10,866 bases of DNA from DASPXY01 sp038227745. Lineage in GTDB: Bacteria > Planctomycetota > Planctomycetia > Gemmatales > Gemmataceae. The stretch covers positions 1-10,866 of the forward strand of contig JBBRPS010000319.1 in the NCBI GenBank assembly GCA_038227745.1, written 5' to 3'. A program made the position numbers and the translations under genes. A model generated the notes under the pieces. It ran no database searches, was not told the DNA's origin, and saw only the letters and a list, made by a program, of their open reading frames with translations. Of the stretch, positions 1-7,055 are shown in pieces; positions within the stretch are counted from its first letter, which is position 1; each line of letters starts with the position of its first letter.

Positions 1-7
1 AGGAAGT

Positions 8-181
8 CCCTCGCTGGCGCGTCGGGCTTGTGTCCCCGTGGCCTGGCCGTCCCACACAAGCCCGACGCGCGAGCGAGGGATCCCTCGCTGGCGCGTCGGG
101 CTTGTGTTGCCGTGGCCTGGCCGTCCCATACAAGCCCGAAGCGCCAGCGAGGGGCCCCTCGCTGGCGCGTCGGGCTTGTGT
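8..181. repeat. Tandem 74-bp repeat array with internal inverted repeats
   Basis: A 26-base unit beginning CCCTCGCTGGCGCGTCGGG and ending CTTGTGT occurs at 8-33, 82-107 and 156-181, exactly 74 bases apart. Between these, its reverse complement occurs at 54-79 (one mismatch, G at 71) and 128-153 (two differences, T129 and A139), also 74 bases apart. Each period is therefore arm, about 20-base spacer, inverted arm, 2-base joint. The array probably continues to the left of the window. It lies 22 bases past the glcF stop codon, so the hairpins could also end or protect that transcript. I associate such palindromic repeats with Gemmataceae genomes from general knowledge; their function is unknown to me. 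Each arm differs from the others by few or no bases, which suggests recent duplication. Confidence 0.9.
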
Positions 182-203
182 CCTCGGTTTTGTCCGGCAA
201 TTC

Positions 204-1556
204 TCAGCGCTTGCCGCTGTAGCTCGCCCACAGCGCGTCGATCGGGTGGGCCACCCAGACGTCGGGCCGCTCCTTCCGCAGGTAGCGCGCCACCTGCAGC
301 ATGCAGCCGACGTTGCCGGTGAACACCGCCTCGGCCCCCGTCGCCAGGATGTTGCGCGCCTTGCGCTCGCCGAGGCGCTCCGCCATTTCCGGCTGCGTCA
401 GGTTGTAGCTCCCCGCGGCCCCGCAACAGATCTCGCTCTCGCCCAGCGGCACCAGCTCCAGCCCCGGGATCATCCCCAGGAGCTGCCGCGGCTGCGTGCG
501 GATCTGCTGGCCGTGGCAGAGGTGGCAGGCGTCGTGGTAGGTCGCCTTCAGCGGCAGCGGGTGCTCCGGCTTGACCGGCCCCAGCGCCATCAGGAACTCG
601 CTCACGTCCTTCACCTTCGCCGCGAACTTCCGCGCCACCGCCGCCGCCGGCCCGTCGTGCAGCAGGTGGCCGTAGTCCTTCAGCATGGCGCCGCAGCCCG
701 CTGCGTTCGTGATGATCGCATCCACCTGTTCCGCCACGCCGCCGAGGGCCGCCCCGAACACGTCGCAGTTCTTCGCCGCGAACTGCTGCGCCGGCACTTC
801 CCGGACCGCGTGGTAGTGGAGCGCCCCGCAGCAGACCTGCGTACGCGGGATCCACACCTCGCAGCCGTTGCGCTGCAGCACACGGGCCGTCGCCACGTTC
901 GTCCCGGGGAAGAAGGCGTCGGCGGCACACCCGGTGAACAGCGCCACCCGCGCCCGCCGTTTGCCCTCCGCCGGCAGCACTTCCGGCAACCGGCCGTAGT
1001 GGGGCTGGAGGCGCGGCAGCATCTCGTGCAGCTGGCGCAGGAAGCCCGGCATGAGCCGCACCAGGCCCGTCTTCTCCAACAGGCGGTCCACGCGCAGCAG
1101 CTGCATGATGCGGGCCGGCGCCAGCGCCCAGCGCATGCGGCGTGCGTAGGGCGTGACGTGGAACAGCAGCAGCCGCTTGAACAGGCCCAGCCCCCCCGTG
1201 GCGGGGGCCGTCTTCGCCATGTTCATGCGGAACGGCTCGATCAGCCGGCCGTACTGCACGCCCGACGGGCAGGCCGACTCGCATGCCCGGCAGTCCAGGC
1301 ACAGGTCGAGGTGGCGGCGCACCTCCGCGTCCAGCGGCAGCCGGCCGTCGGTCACGGCGCGCATCAGGTAAATGCGGCCGCGCGGGCTGTCGTTCTCGTC
1401 GCCCAGTTCGACGTAGGTGGGGCAGGCGGACGTGCAGAGGCCGCAGTGGACGCAGTCGAGGAACAGCTCGTAGTCGATGCCGGCGCCCGGCCCCTGCGGG
1501 GGGGGCGGTGCGGCGAGGGGCAAGGGAGTTCGCGCGGTCTCCACGGCGGCACTCAT
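204..1556 (-). CDS. glcF: Glycolate oxidase iron-sulfur subunit GlcF
   Basis: A 450-residue protein that should pass electrons from the flavin subunits of glycolate oxidase (glycolate to glyoxylate) toward the membrane quinone pool. Two 4Fe-4S ligand sets are visible: C35, C38, C41, C45 and C86, C89, C92, C96. Two cysteine-rich CCG domains follow, with CCG at 242-244 and 377-379 and further cysteines at 210, 232, 288, 344, 347 and 418. This order is the standard GlcF layout and the length is normal for the family. The ATG at 1556 was preferred over an upstream ATG in frame (1640), because the longer version would overlap the end of glcE. Only 16 bases separate it from the glcE stop, so the two are surely co-transcribed. 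A related (S)-2-hydroxyacid or lactate dehydrogenase role is possible, since the families share this architecture. Confidence 0.93.
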   Translation of the reverse strand: MSAAVETARTPLPLAAPPPPQGPGAGIDYELFLDCVHCGLCTSACPTYVELGDENDSPRGRIYLMRAVTDGRLPLDAEVRRHLDLCLDCRACESACPSGVQYGRLIEPFRMNMAKTAPATGGLGLFKRLLLFHVTPYARRMRWALAPARIMQLLRVDRLLEKTGLVRLMPGFLRQLHEMLPRLQPHYGRLPEVLPAEGKRRARVALFTGCAADAFFPGTNVATARVLQRNGCEVWIPRTQVCCGALHYHAVREVPAQQFAAKNCDVFGAALGGVAEQVDAIITNAAGCGAMLKDYGHLLHDGPAAAVARKFAAKVKDVSEFLMALGPVKPEHPLPLKATYHDACHLCHGQQIRTQPRQLLGMIPGLELVPLGESEICCGAAGSYNLTQPEMAERLGERKARNILATGAEAVFTGNVGCMLQVARYLRKERPDVWVAHPIDALWASYSGKR

Positions 1557-1572
1557 GTCTCGGTTCCGTATT

Positions 1573-2847
1573 TCAAAGGCCGTCGATGAAACGGCCGGGG
1601 TTGAACAGGCGGCGCGGGTCGAACTTGTCCTTGACCGCACGCATGAGGGCGGCGTCGCCGCGCGGCGGGCCCCAGACGTCGAGCTGCCGCTTCCACGCGG
1701 CGGGGCAGCGGAGGACGACGACCTGACCCTGGCCCGTGACGGCGAGCCCGCGCAGCGACCGCAGCAAAGCGGCGGCGCGCTCGGGCGTGAGGTCCGTGGC
1801 GGCGTGGCCGAGGACGACGCCGCTGCCGGCGTGGGCCTGCAGCAGCAGCGGCTCGGGCAGCCGCGCGGCCTCCAGGCAAAAGCCCGCGACGGCGGACGGC
1901 AGCAGGTTGGCCTTGAAGGTCAGCACGGCGGACGGCCGGGCGGGGAACTCGGTCAGGCGCTCCCACAGCGGGGCGGCGGCGGCGGTGACGCGGGCGTGGA
2001 GGTGCCTCCCCGGGAACTCGCGCACCAGCTGCTGCATTTGCCACGTCACCGCGTCGGTGTTGTCCTCGAAGCCGACCACCACCGCCCACGTGGCGCCGTC
2101 CGTGTCGGGATCGACCGCACGGGCGGCCGGCGGGTTGAGCAACTCCACACAGACGGCCCGCGTGCGCGACTGGTGGACGCGATCCAGAAGGTCGGCCGTC
2201 TCCTCCGCCGTGCAGGACAGGGTGAGCAGGGCATCGCTCTCCGGCCGCGGCCGCAGCTTCAGCGTCACCTGGCTGATGACGCCGAGGGTGCCGAGGGCGC
2301 CGATGTGGAGCTTGCACAGGTCGTAGCCGGCGACGTTCTTGACGACCCGGCCGCCCGCCTTGGCTTCATTACCTTCATCGTTGACGACGCTGATGCCGAT
2401 GACATAGTCGCGCAGCGTGCCGCAGCCGTAGCGGCGCGGCCCGCTCGTGTTGGTCGCCAGGGCGCCGCCGAGGGTCGCCCGGTCGGCCCGCGGCACGTCG
2501 ATCGGCAGGCGCTGGTTCTCGGCGGCGAGGACGTCGCGGAGGGCGGCGAGGGTGACGCCGGCCTGCACGGTGATCGTCATGTCGCGGGCGGGGTAGTCGA
2601 GGATCGACGCGAGCCGCCGCAGATCGACCGCAACGCCGGGCTTCGTCGGCGGCAGGCCGTAGTCGAGCATGGTGCGGCCGCCGACGGGGTAGACGGCCTG
2701 CGCGGCGGCCGCGGCCCGGCGGACGACGTCGCCGACTTCCGCCGCCGAGGTCGGCTGCTCCACGGGGAGCGGGCCGAGCCCGTCGATCTCACAGACTTCT
2801 TGCGCCACGTTGCACCCACCGCTGCCGAGCGAGACACCTGCCCCCAT
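1573..2847 (-). CDS. glcE: Glycolate oxidase FAD-binding subunit GlcE
   Basis: A 424-residue FAD-binding protein of the PCMH/FAD_binding_4 type. The FAD domain runs from about residue 30 to 205, with a glycine-rich stretch PVGGRTM (54-60), the block LGGALATNTSGPRRYGCG (126-143) typical of GlcD/GlcE proteins, and VVKNVAGYDLCKL (168-180) followed by GALGTLGVISQVTLKL. The C-terminus ends with the family-typical DPRRLFNPGRFIDG pattern. GlcE lacks the complete GlcD substrate-binding half and works with GlcD and GlcF. The open frame extends far upstream (to 4998), but that part lies antisense to recQ and is not coding. I chose ATG 2847; a GTG at 2808 in frame is a credible alternative 13 residues in. 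No strong ribosome-binding site helps to decide. It is divergent from recQ and leads directly into glcF. Confidence 0.9.
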   Translation of the reverse strand: MGAGVSLGSGGCNVAQEVCEIDGLGPLPVEQPTSAAEVGDVVRRAAAAAQAVYPVGGRTMLDYGLPPTKPGVAVDLRRLASILDYPARDMTITVQAGVTLAALRDVLAAENQRLPIDVPRADRATLGGALATNTSGPRRYGCGTLRDYVIGISVVNDEGNEAKAGGRVVKNVAGYDLCKLHIGALGTLGVISQVTLKLRPRPESDALLTLSCTAEETADLLDRVHQSRTRAVCVELLNPPAARAVDPDTDGATWAVVVGFEDNTDAVTWQMQQLVREFPGRHLHARVTAAAAPLWERLTEFPARPSAVLTFKANLLPSAVAGFCLEAARLPEPLLLQAHAGSGVVLGHAATDLTPERAAALLRSLRGLAVTGQGQVVVLRCPAAWKRQLDVWGPPRGDAALMRAVKDKFDPRRLFNPGRFIDGL

Positions 2848-2918
2848 TCTAACGCCCGCCCGATCCGCTGGCGAGCGGCCGACACCGCGTCGGGGCCGAC
2901 CGTGAGTGCCTACAGGAC

Positions 2919-2947
2919 TGGACGGCGCCTCCGCGCTCCGCAATAAT
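2919..2947 (+). promoter_or_regulatory. Putative recQ promoter
   Basis: TGGACG (2919-2924) is followed after 17 bases by AATAAT (2942-2947), a fair sigma70-like pair for a high-GC genome. Transcription would start near 2954, leaving a leader of about 40 bases. That leader holds a small GGCGAC/GTCGCC hairpin (2961-2976) and GAGGA (2983-2987) as ribosome-binding site 7 bases before the recQ ATG. No comparable pair was found for the divergent glcE gene. Confidence 0.4.
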
Positions 2948-2994
2948 GCACCCTCCAGACGGCGACAGGCGTCGCCGACCCCGAGGACCGCAGC

Positions 2995-4833
2995 ATGGCC
3001 GTTTCCGCCACCTGGTCGCTCGCCGACCTCAAGAGCGTCATCGCCCAGCACTGGGGCTACCGCACGCTCCGCCCGCTCCAGGAGGAGGCCATGCGCGCCG
3101 TGCTGGACGGCCGCGATTCGCTCGTCGTGCTGCCGACGGGCGGCGGCAAGTCGCTGTGCTACCAGGCGCCCGCCGTCTTGCGCGGCGACGTCACCGTCGT
3201 CGTCTCGCCGCTCATCTCCCTGATGAAGGACCAGGTGGACCGCCTGCGCTCCTGTGGGATCGGGGCGGTCGCGCTGAACAGCACCCTCAGCACGGACGAG
3301 TACCACGATGCCACCCAGGCCCTGACGAGCGGCGAGGCCCGGCTGCTGTTCGTCTCGCCGGAGCGCCTCGCCCGCCCCGGCTGTCAGCGGTTGCTGCAGC
3401 GGCTCGACGTCCGCACCTTCGCCATCGACGAGGCGCACTGCATCAGCCACTGGGGCCACGATTTCCGCCCCGATTACCGCCAGCTTAACCGCCTGCGCGA
3501 GTTCTTCCCGAACGCTTCCGTCCACGGCTACACCGCCACCGCCACGGAGCGCGTCCGCCGCGACATCGTCGCCCAGCTCGGCTTCAAAGACCCGGAGGTT
3601 CACGTCGGCAACTTCGACCGCCCGAACCTCACCTACCGCGTGCAGCGCCGCGGCGACCTGATGAAGCAGGTGCGCGACGTCCTCGACCGCCACCGCGGCG
3701 AGGCGGGCATCCTCTACTGCATCACGCGGAAGGACGTGGACGAGCTGGCCGCCACCCTGGAGAAGCGCGGCCTGAAGGTGCGGGCCTACCACGCCGGCCT
3801 GAACGACGACCTGCGCAGGGGGGCGCAGGAAGCGTTCATGAGCGAGGAGTGCGACCTGATCGTAGCGACGGTGGCGTTCGGCATGGGCATCGACCGCTCG
3901 AACATCCGTTTCGTGCTGCACCGCGGCATGCCGAAGTCGCTGGAGCACTACCAGCAGGAAGCGGGCCGGGCCGGCCGCGATGGCCTGGAAGCCGAGTGCG
4001 TGCTGCTCTACGACGAGGAGGACGTGGAGCTGTGGCACTACATCCTCGACAAGGCGGGCGAGCGCGGCGGGGTGCCCGAGGGGGTGCGGGCCAACGCGGA
4101 GCGGCAGCTCGGCGAGATGCTGCGCTACTGCCGCGGCACCGCCTGCCGCCACCGCGCCCTGGTGCAGTACTTCGGCCAGGAGTACACGGCCCCCTCGTGC
4201 GGCGCCTGCGACCTGTGCCTGGGCGACGCCCGCCCCATCGCCGACTCCGTCACGCTGGCGCAGAAAATCCTGTCGTGCGTGGCGCGCGTCAAGGAGGGGT
4301 TCGGCGCGGCGCACGTCGCCGACGTGCTGCTGGGAACCCCGACGGACGAGGTGCAGACCGCGGGGCACGACAGCCTGAGCACGTTCGGCCTGCTGCGCGG
4401 CCACGACGGCCTGCTGGTCCTGGACTGGGTCGGCCAGCTGCTGGCGCAGGGGCTGCTGGGGCAGCGCGGCGCGGGCGAGCCGGCCCTGTGTCTGACGGCG
4501 GCGTCGTGGGAGGTGATGCGCGGCGTGCGCTCGGCGCGGCTGATCGAGCCGGCGAACCCGCCGAAGGTGAAAGCGTCGCGGGCCGCCGCGGCCGCGTGGA
4601 AGGACGTCGATCGCGAGCTGTTCGAGGGGCTGCGGCAGGTGCGGCAGAAGCTGGCGCGCGAGCGCGGCCTGGCGCCCGACGTGATCCTCAGCGACCTGGC
4701 GCTGCGCGAGCTGGCGCGCGTGAAGCCGCGGACGGTCGAGGAGATGAAGCGCGTCTACGGGATGGGGCAGGTGAAGGTGCGCGACTTCGGCGCGGCGTTC
4801 CTGGAGGCGATCCGGACATTTAGCCCTCCGTGA
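2995..4833 (+). CDS. recQ: ATP-dependent DNA helicase RecQ
   Basis: A complete 612-residue superfamily 2 DNA helicase that unwinds DNA 3' to 5' in recombination and fork repair; the length matches E. coli RecQ closely. Visible in order: the RecQ aromatic entry region with LRPLQ (25-29), Walker A LPTGGGKSLCYQ (46-57), DEAH box FAIDEAHCISHWGHDFRPDY (142-161), motif III-like YTATAT (179-184), ATVAFGMGIDRSNIRFV (291-307), and motif VI QEAGRAGRDG (321-330). The RecQ zinc-binding region has C384 then C402, C405 and C408 in the CGACDLC pattern. A winged-helix RQC part (about 415-520) and a C-terminal HRDC domain (about 538-608) follow. The start is supported by GAGGA seven bases before the ATG. It is divergent from glcE and converges on ubiX; nothing suggests a link to the retron region. 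Confidence 0.97.
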   Translation: MAVSATWSLADLKSVIAQHWGYRTLRPLQEEAMRAVLDGRDSLVVLPTGGGKSLCYQAPAVLRGDVTVVVSPLISLMKDQVDRLRSCGIGAVALNSTLSTDEYHDATQALTSGEARLLFVSPERLARPGCQRLLQRLDVRTFAIDEAHCISHWGHDFRPDYRQLNRLREFFPNASVHGYTATATERVRRDIVAQLGFKDPEVHVGNFDRPNLTYRVQRRGDLMKQVRDVLDRHRGEAGILYCITRKDVDELAATLEKRGLKVRAYHAGLNDDLRRGAQEAFMSEECDLIVATVAFGMGIDRSNIRFVLHRGMPKSLEHYQQEAGRAGRDGLEAECVLLYDEEDVELWHYILDKAGERGGVPEGVRANAERQLGEMLRYCRGTACRHRALVQYFGQEYTAPSCGACDLCLGDARPIADSVTLAQKILSCVARVKEGFGAAHVADVLLGTPTDEVQTAGHDSLSTFGLLRGHDGLLVLDWVGQLLAQGLLGQRGAGEPALCLTAASWEVMRGVRSARLIEPANPPKVKASRAAAAAWKDVDRELFEGLRQVRQKLARERGLAPDVILSDLALRELARVKPRTVEEMKRVYGMGQVKVRDFGAAFLEAIRTFSPP

Positions 4834-4846
4834 ACCCACGGGGGGC

Positions 4847-4952
4847 GCTTTGGAGTGCGGCGCTCGGCGCCGCTTTCGCTCTTGCCTCGCCCCGTCCCCC
4901 GGAAACAGGGAACGACATTGGGAATGCGGCGCCGAGCGCCGCACTCCAAAGC
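4847..4952. repeat. 27-bp perfect inverted repeat between convergent genes
   Basis: The arm at 4847-4873 starts GCTTTGGAGTGCGGCGCTCG, and its exact reverse complement is at 4926-4952, separated by 52 bases. The arm core GGCGCTCGGCGCC is itself nearly palindromic. The element sits between the ends of recQ (+, stop at 4833) and ubiX (-, stop at 4980), and would form a strong hairpin in both transcripts. It could act as a bidirectional transcript end or stabiliser, although no T-run follows it. It could equally be a dispersed REP- or MITE-like element. Open frames through it look spurious. Confidence 0.85.
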
Positions 4953-4979
4953 CCTCGCTACACCCGGCCGCACAGCGCT

Positions 4980-5594
4980 CTAAGTATCTTCTCCCCAACG
5001 GCGCATCAGTCCATGCTCGACGCCGAGCTGGTCGCAGATCCGCCCGACGACGAAATTGAGCACGTCATCCAGCGACCGTGGCCGCGTGTAGAACGCCGGC
5101 ATGGCGGGCAGCACGACCGCCCCCACCTCCGCACACGTCGTCAGGTTGCGCAGCTGCACGACGCTCAAGGGCGTCTCGCGCGGCATCAGGATCAGCTTGC
5201 GCCGCTCCTTGAGGTGGACGTCGGCGGCGCGGTGGATGAGGTTCTGCGACAGGCCGTGCGCGATCGCGGCGACCGTGCCCATGCTGCACGGACAGACGAC
5301 CATGCCGGCGGTCAGGAACGAGCCGCTGGCGATGCCGGCGCGGAAGTCGCGGAAGTCGTGGTACTGCACCTGGTCCGGCCCTGCGAGGACCGCGCTCTCG
5401 CCGAGCAGGTCGGCCAGCGCGAAGCGGTCGAGGCGAACGCGGCGATCGGTCTCCTGCTCCAGCACCTGCACGGCGGCGGGGCTGAGCGTGAGGTGGACCG
5501 TCCGCCCGGCGCGCAGCAGCACCTCCAGCAGGCGCAGGCCGTAGGGCGCCCCGCTGGCCCCGGTCATGGCGACGACGAGATCGCTGGCGGCCAT
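4980..5594 (-). CDS. ubiX: Flavin prenyltransferase UbiX/Pad1
   Basis: A 204-residue member of the UbiX/Pad1 flavoprotein family, which attaches a dimethylallyl group to reduced FMN to make prenylated FMN, the cofactor of UbiD-type decarboxylases. The N-terminal FMN-binding loop is TGASGAPYG (11-19). Further family marks are CPCSMGT (101-107), the SQNLIHRAADVHLKERR region (116-132) and LMPRETPL (136-143) with the conserved Arg-Glu pair. Length is normal and the protein is predicted cytoplasmic. The ATG at 5594 lies 13 bases after the dedA-family stop, so the two are co-transcribed; no good ribosome-binding site is visible, which may mean coupling to dedA translation. No ubiD is in the window, so its client (ubiquinone/menaquinone route or another decarboxylase) cannot be told. 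Confidence 0.94.
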   Translation of the reverse strand: MAASDLVVAMTGASGAPYGLRLLEVLLRAGRTVHLTLSPAAVQVLEQETDRRVRLDRFALADLLGESAVLAGPDQVQYHDFRDFRAGIASGSFLTAGMVVCPCSMGTVAAIAHGLSQNLIHRAADVHLKERRKLILMPRETPLSVVQLRNLTTCAEVGAVVLPAMPAFYTRPRSLDDVLNFVVGRICDQLGVEHGLMRRWGEDT

Positions 5595-5607
5595 AAGAAG
5601 GATTCAC

Positions 5608-6444
5608 TCAGGGCGGGGGAAGTGGCCCGCCAGCCTCGGAGGTGTTCTGCGGTTGCTCGGCGCGCGGCGGCGCGCCGTCCGGGGGCGGGACGGCGGTCTG
5701 CGTGTCCGCGGCGCCGCCCGCGCCGCGTGCCCCCTTCTGGTAGGGGTGGATGATCTTCGTGGTCAGGCCTTCCAGCTTGTGGCCGACCTTCTCGATGCCC
5801 ATTTCGATGCCGGCCTCGACCTTGCGCACCATCTTCGGCATGTCCTTGGGGCTGCCGGTCACCATCGGCTTGCGGAAGACCTTGTAGAGGATGTAGACGG
5901 CGACGGCGCCGATGATCGCGACGATGACGATATGCTTGATCGTCTCCACCTCGCCCTTGATCAGGTTGATCATGCCGTCGGTGAACCAGTAGCCGAGGAA
6001 GAACAGGATGGTGACGCCGGGAACGGCGTAGATGCCGTCCGCCATGAGGAACTTGGCCAGGGACAGGCGCGTCAGGCCCGCGGTGAAGAAGATCGGGGCG
6101 CGGACGCCGGGCGTCAGGCGCGCGAACAGCAGGATGCGCACGCCGTACTCGTGGAAGTTCTTCTCGATCTTCTCCAGGCGTTCCGGGGGGACGAGGCGCT
6201 GGACCCACCTGTACTTCAGCAGCCGCGGCCCCCACAGCCGGCCGATGCCGTAGAGGAAGAAGTCGCCGACGATGACGCCGGCGATGCACGCCGGCAACAT
6301 CAGCCACCAGCGCGCCTGGCCGCCGCTGGCGAGTCCGCCGCCGATCACCACGGGCAGTTCCTCGGGCATGGGGAAGCCGATGCCGGTCGCCACGATGCCG
6401 AGGAAGACCCCCAGGTAACTCCACTGCTGTAAGAATTCCTCCAC
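5608..6444 (-). CDS. DedA family integral membrane protein
   Basis: A 278-residue inner-membrane protein of the DedA/SNARE-associated (VTT) family; some members are proposed lipid scramblases or flippases. Seen: a membrane stretch near the N-terminus (about 9-36) containing PMPEELP (25-31), the DedA block GVIVGDFFLYGIGRLWG (56-72), the signature FARLTPGVRAPIFFTAGLTRL (107-127), and two or three further hydrophobic segments (about 133-163 and 170-190). The last 85 residues are not membrane-like: a basic amphipathic part (about 192-238), then a Pro/Gly/Ala-rich tail, presumably cytoplasmic. That tail is longer than usual for DedA proteins. I chose the GTG at 6444 rather than a far-upstream ATG (6759), because AAGGAG lies 7 bases before it and homology begins exactly there. 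The substrate is unknown. Confidence 0.88.
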   Translation of the reverse strand: MEEFLQQWSYLGVFLGIVATGIGFPMPEELPVVIGGGLASGGQARWWLMLPACIAGVIVGDFFLYGIGRLWGPRLLKYRWVQRLVPPERLEKIEKNFHEYGVRILLFARLTPGVRAPIFFTAGLTRLSLAKFLMADGIYAVPGVTILFFLGYWFTDGMINLIKGEVETIKHIVIVAIIGAVAVYILYKVFRKPMVTGSPKDMPKMVRKVEAGIEMGIEKVGHKLEGLTTKIIHPYQKGARGAGGAADTQTAVPPPDGAPPRAEQPQNTSEAGGPLPPP

Positions 6445-6717
6445 CCTCGGTCTCCTTGGTGCGGGGGGTGTGGGGGCGCCCCGCGCGCCGCTCTGGGAAG
6501 GCCGCGCGGGGCGGGAGCCGTGCCGGCAAACGCCTGGGGGCCGCAGCGCGTCTGCGGGCATTATCGGAAAAGCGGCGCGAGCCGGAAAGAGGAGGGCTGA
6601 ACGGACGTCCCGGGCAGGGCCTTCCCGCGGCGCGATCCGGCGCATCGGGTACACTGAAAGGAGGGGCAGGCGTCGGTGGGTGCCGTTCCCTGCACCACGC
6701 CCCACGCGAGGAAGGCA
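6445..6717. other. GC-rich non-coding leader region upstream of dedA
   Basis: No convincing gene. The clearest element is an 11-bp perfect inverted repeat, CGCCCCGCGCG at 6477-6487 and CGCGCGGGGCG at 6503-6513, with a 15-base loop, 32 bases upstream of the dedA start and so probably within its leader RNA. The rest is GC-rich. A lone TACACT (6650-6655) on the plus strand resembles a -10 box but has no -35 partner. Open frames here have random Arg/Pro-rich composition. Confidence 0.5.
6452..6457 (-). promoter_or_regulatory. Ribosome-binding site fixing the dedA GTG start
   Basis: The minus strand reads AAGGAG, then 7 bases, then GTG (6444). This is the strongest Shine-Dalgarno of the left half and argues against the 105-residue upstream extension, which is Arg/Pro-rich and has no DedA character. 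Confidence 0.8.
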
Positions 6718-6834
6718 ATGACGGAACAGGAGTGGTCGAGGGCCGTCAGACTCATCCATTTAGCCAGTTTTTCCCACGGCTTGCCCACGGAAGCGGGCCG
6801 AAAACGGGCAGGCCCAGCGACCCGCCGGCAATAA
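6718..6834 (+). CDS. Possible 38-residue small protein
   Basis: The ATG at 6718 is preceded by GAGGAAGG, a good ribosome-binding site, and the frame ends at TAA (6832-6834) directly against the intrinsic terminator at 6835. The product begins MTEQEWSRAVRLIHLASF and ends in a basic tail (about residues 27-37). I recognise no family. The MTEQEW start resembles N-termini of some Gemmataceae paralogous families, so it could be a degraded start of such a gene. Start signal plus terminator are suggestive, but the ORF is short and no complete promoter is visible. Confidence 0.3.
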   Translation: MTEQEWSRAVRLIHLASFSHGLPTEAGRKRAGPATRRQ

Positions 6835-6873
6835 AAAACGCCAGACCCCGGAATGTTCAGGGCCTGGCGTTTT
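6835..6873. terminator. Bidirectional intrinsic terminator
   Basis: AAAACGCCAG (6835-6844) pairs perfectly with CTGGCGTTTT (6864-6873). After one mismatch, CCC (6846-6848) pairs with GGG (6860-6862) around an 11-base loop. On the minus strand the stem is followed by a run of six T, which suits the end of the leftward two-gene unit whose last stop is at 7056. On the plus strand it ends in TTTTCT and would also stop transcription coming from the left. Confidence 0.85.
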
Positions 6874-6958
6874 CTATCGTACTCAGCAGGCCTCTGGCTG
6901 AACTATTCCCCTGTGCTGTCGCCGACCTGGAGTCGGCACGGCCCCAGTTGAACTTTTC

Positions 6959-7044
6959 GTCGAGGCTGTTGCGGCCATCCCGGTCGATGTCCAGCGGCTA
7001 ATCCTGGCCGTCTGAGGGGGCGGGATGGCCGCGACAGCCTCGAC
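6959..7044. repeat. 24-bp imperfect inverted repeat downstream of gene at 7056
   Basis: The arm at 6959-6982 (starting GTCGAGGCTGTTGCGGCCAT) and the reverse complement of 7021-7044 agree at 23 of 24 positions; the one difference still allows a G-U pair in RNA. The spacer is 38 bases. It lies 11 bases after the stop of the leftward gene and before the terminator, so it belongs to that transcript's 3' part. A second hairpin, GCCGAC/GTCGGC with a 5-base loop (6921-6937), lies further on. Nothing else coding was seen between 6874 and 7055. Confidence 0.8.
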
Positions 7045-7055
7045 TGAGTGGCCGA

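Noticed and set aside
8..181. CRISPR array
   Set aside because: Repeats alternate in orientation and the sequences between them are nearly identical, so there are no unique spacers.
30..1589. 519-codon plus-strand open frame over the repeats and glcF
   Set aside because: It is a mirror of glcF codons, rich in Arg/His/Gln/Val with no domain; the minus-strand frame has all GlcF cysteines.
4847..4973. Short open frames on both strands starting MECGARRR or similar
   Set aside because: They are read-throughs of the palindromic repeat and have no coding support.
2848..4998. Upstream extension of the glcE frame, giving a 1141-residue product
   Set aside because: It runs antisense to the well-supported recQ, is low-complexity Arg/Ala/Val-rich, and glcE homology begins only near 2800.
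5564..6718. 384-codon minus-strand frame overlapping dedA and 288-codon plus-strand frame
   Set aside because: Both are shadows of the dedA-family gene; only the 5608-6444 frame shows membrane segments and the DedA signature.
6445..6759. Longer dedA-family start at ATG 6759
   Set aside because: The added 105 residues are Arg/Pro-rich with no family match, while GTG 6444 has AAGGAG at proper spacing.
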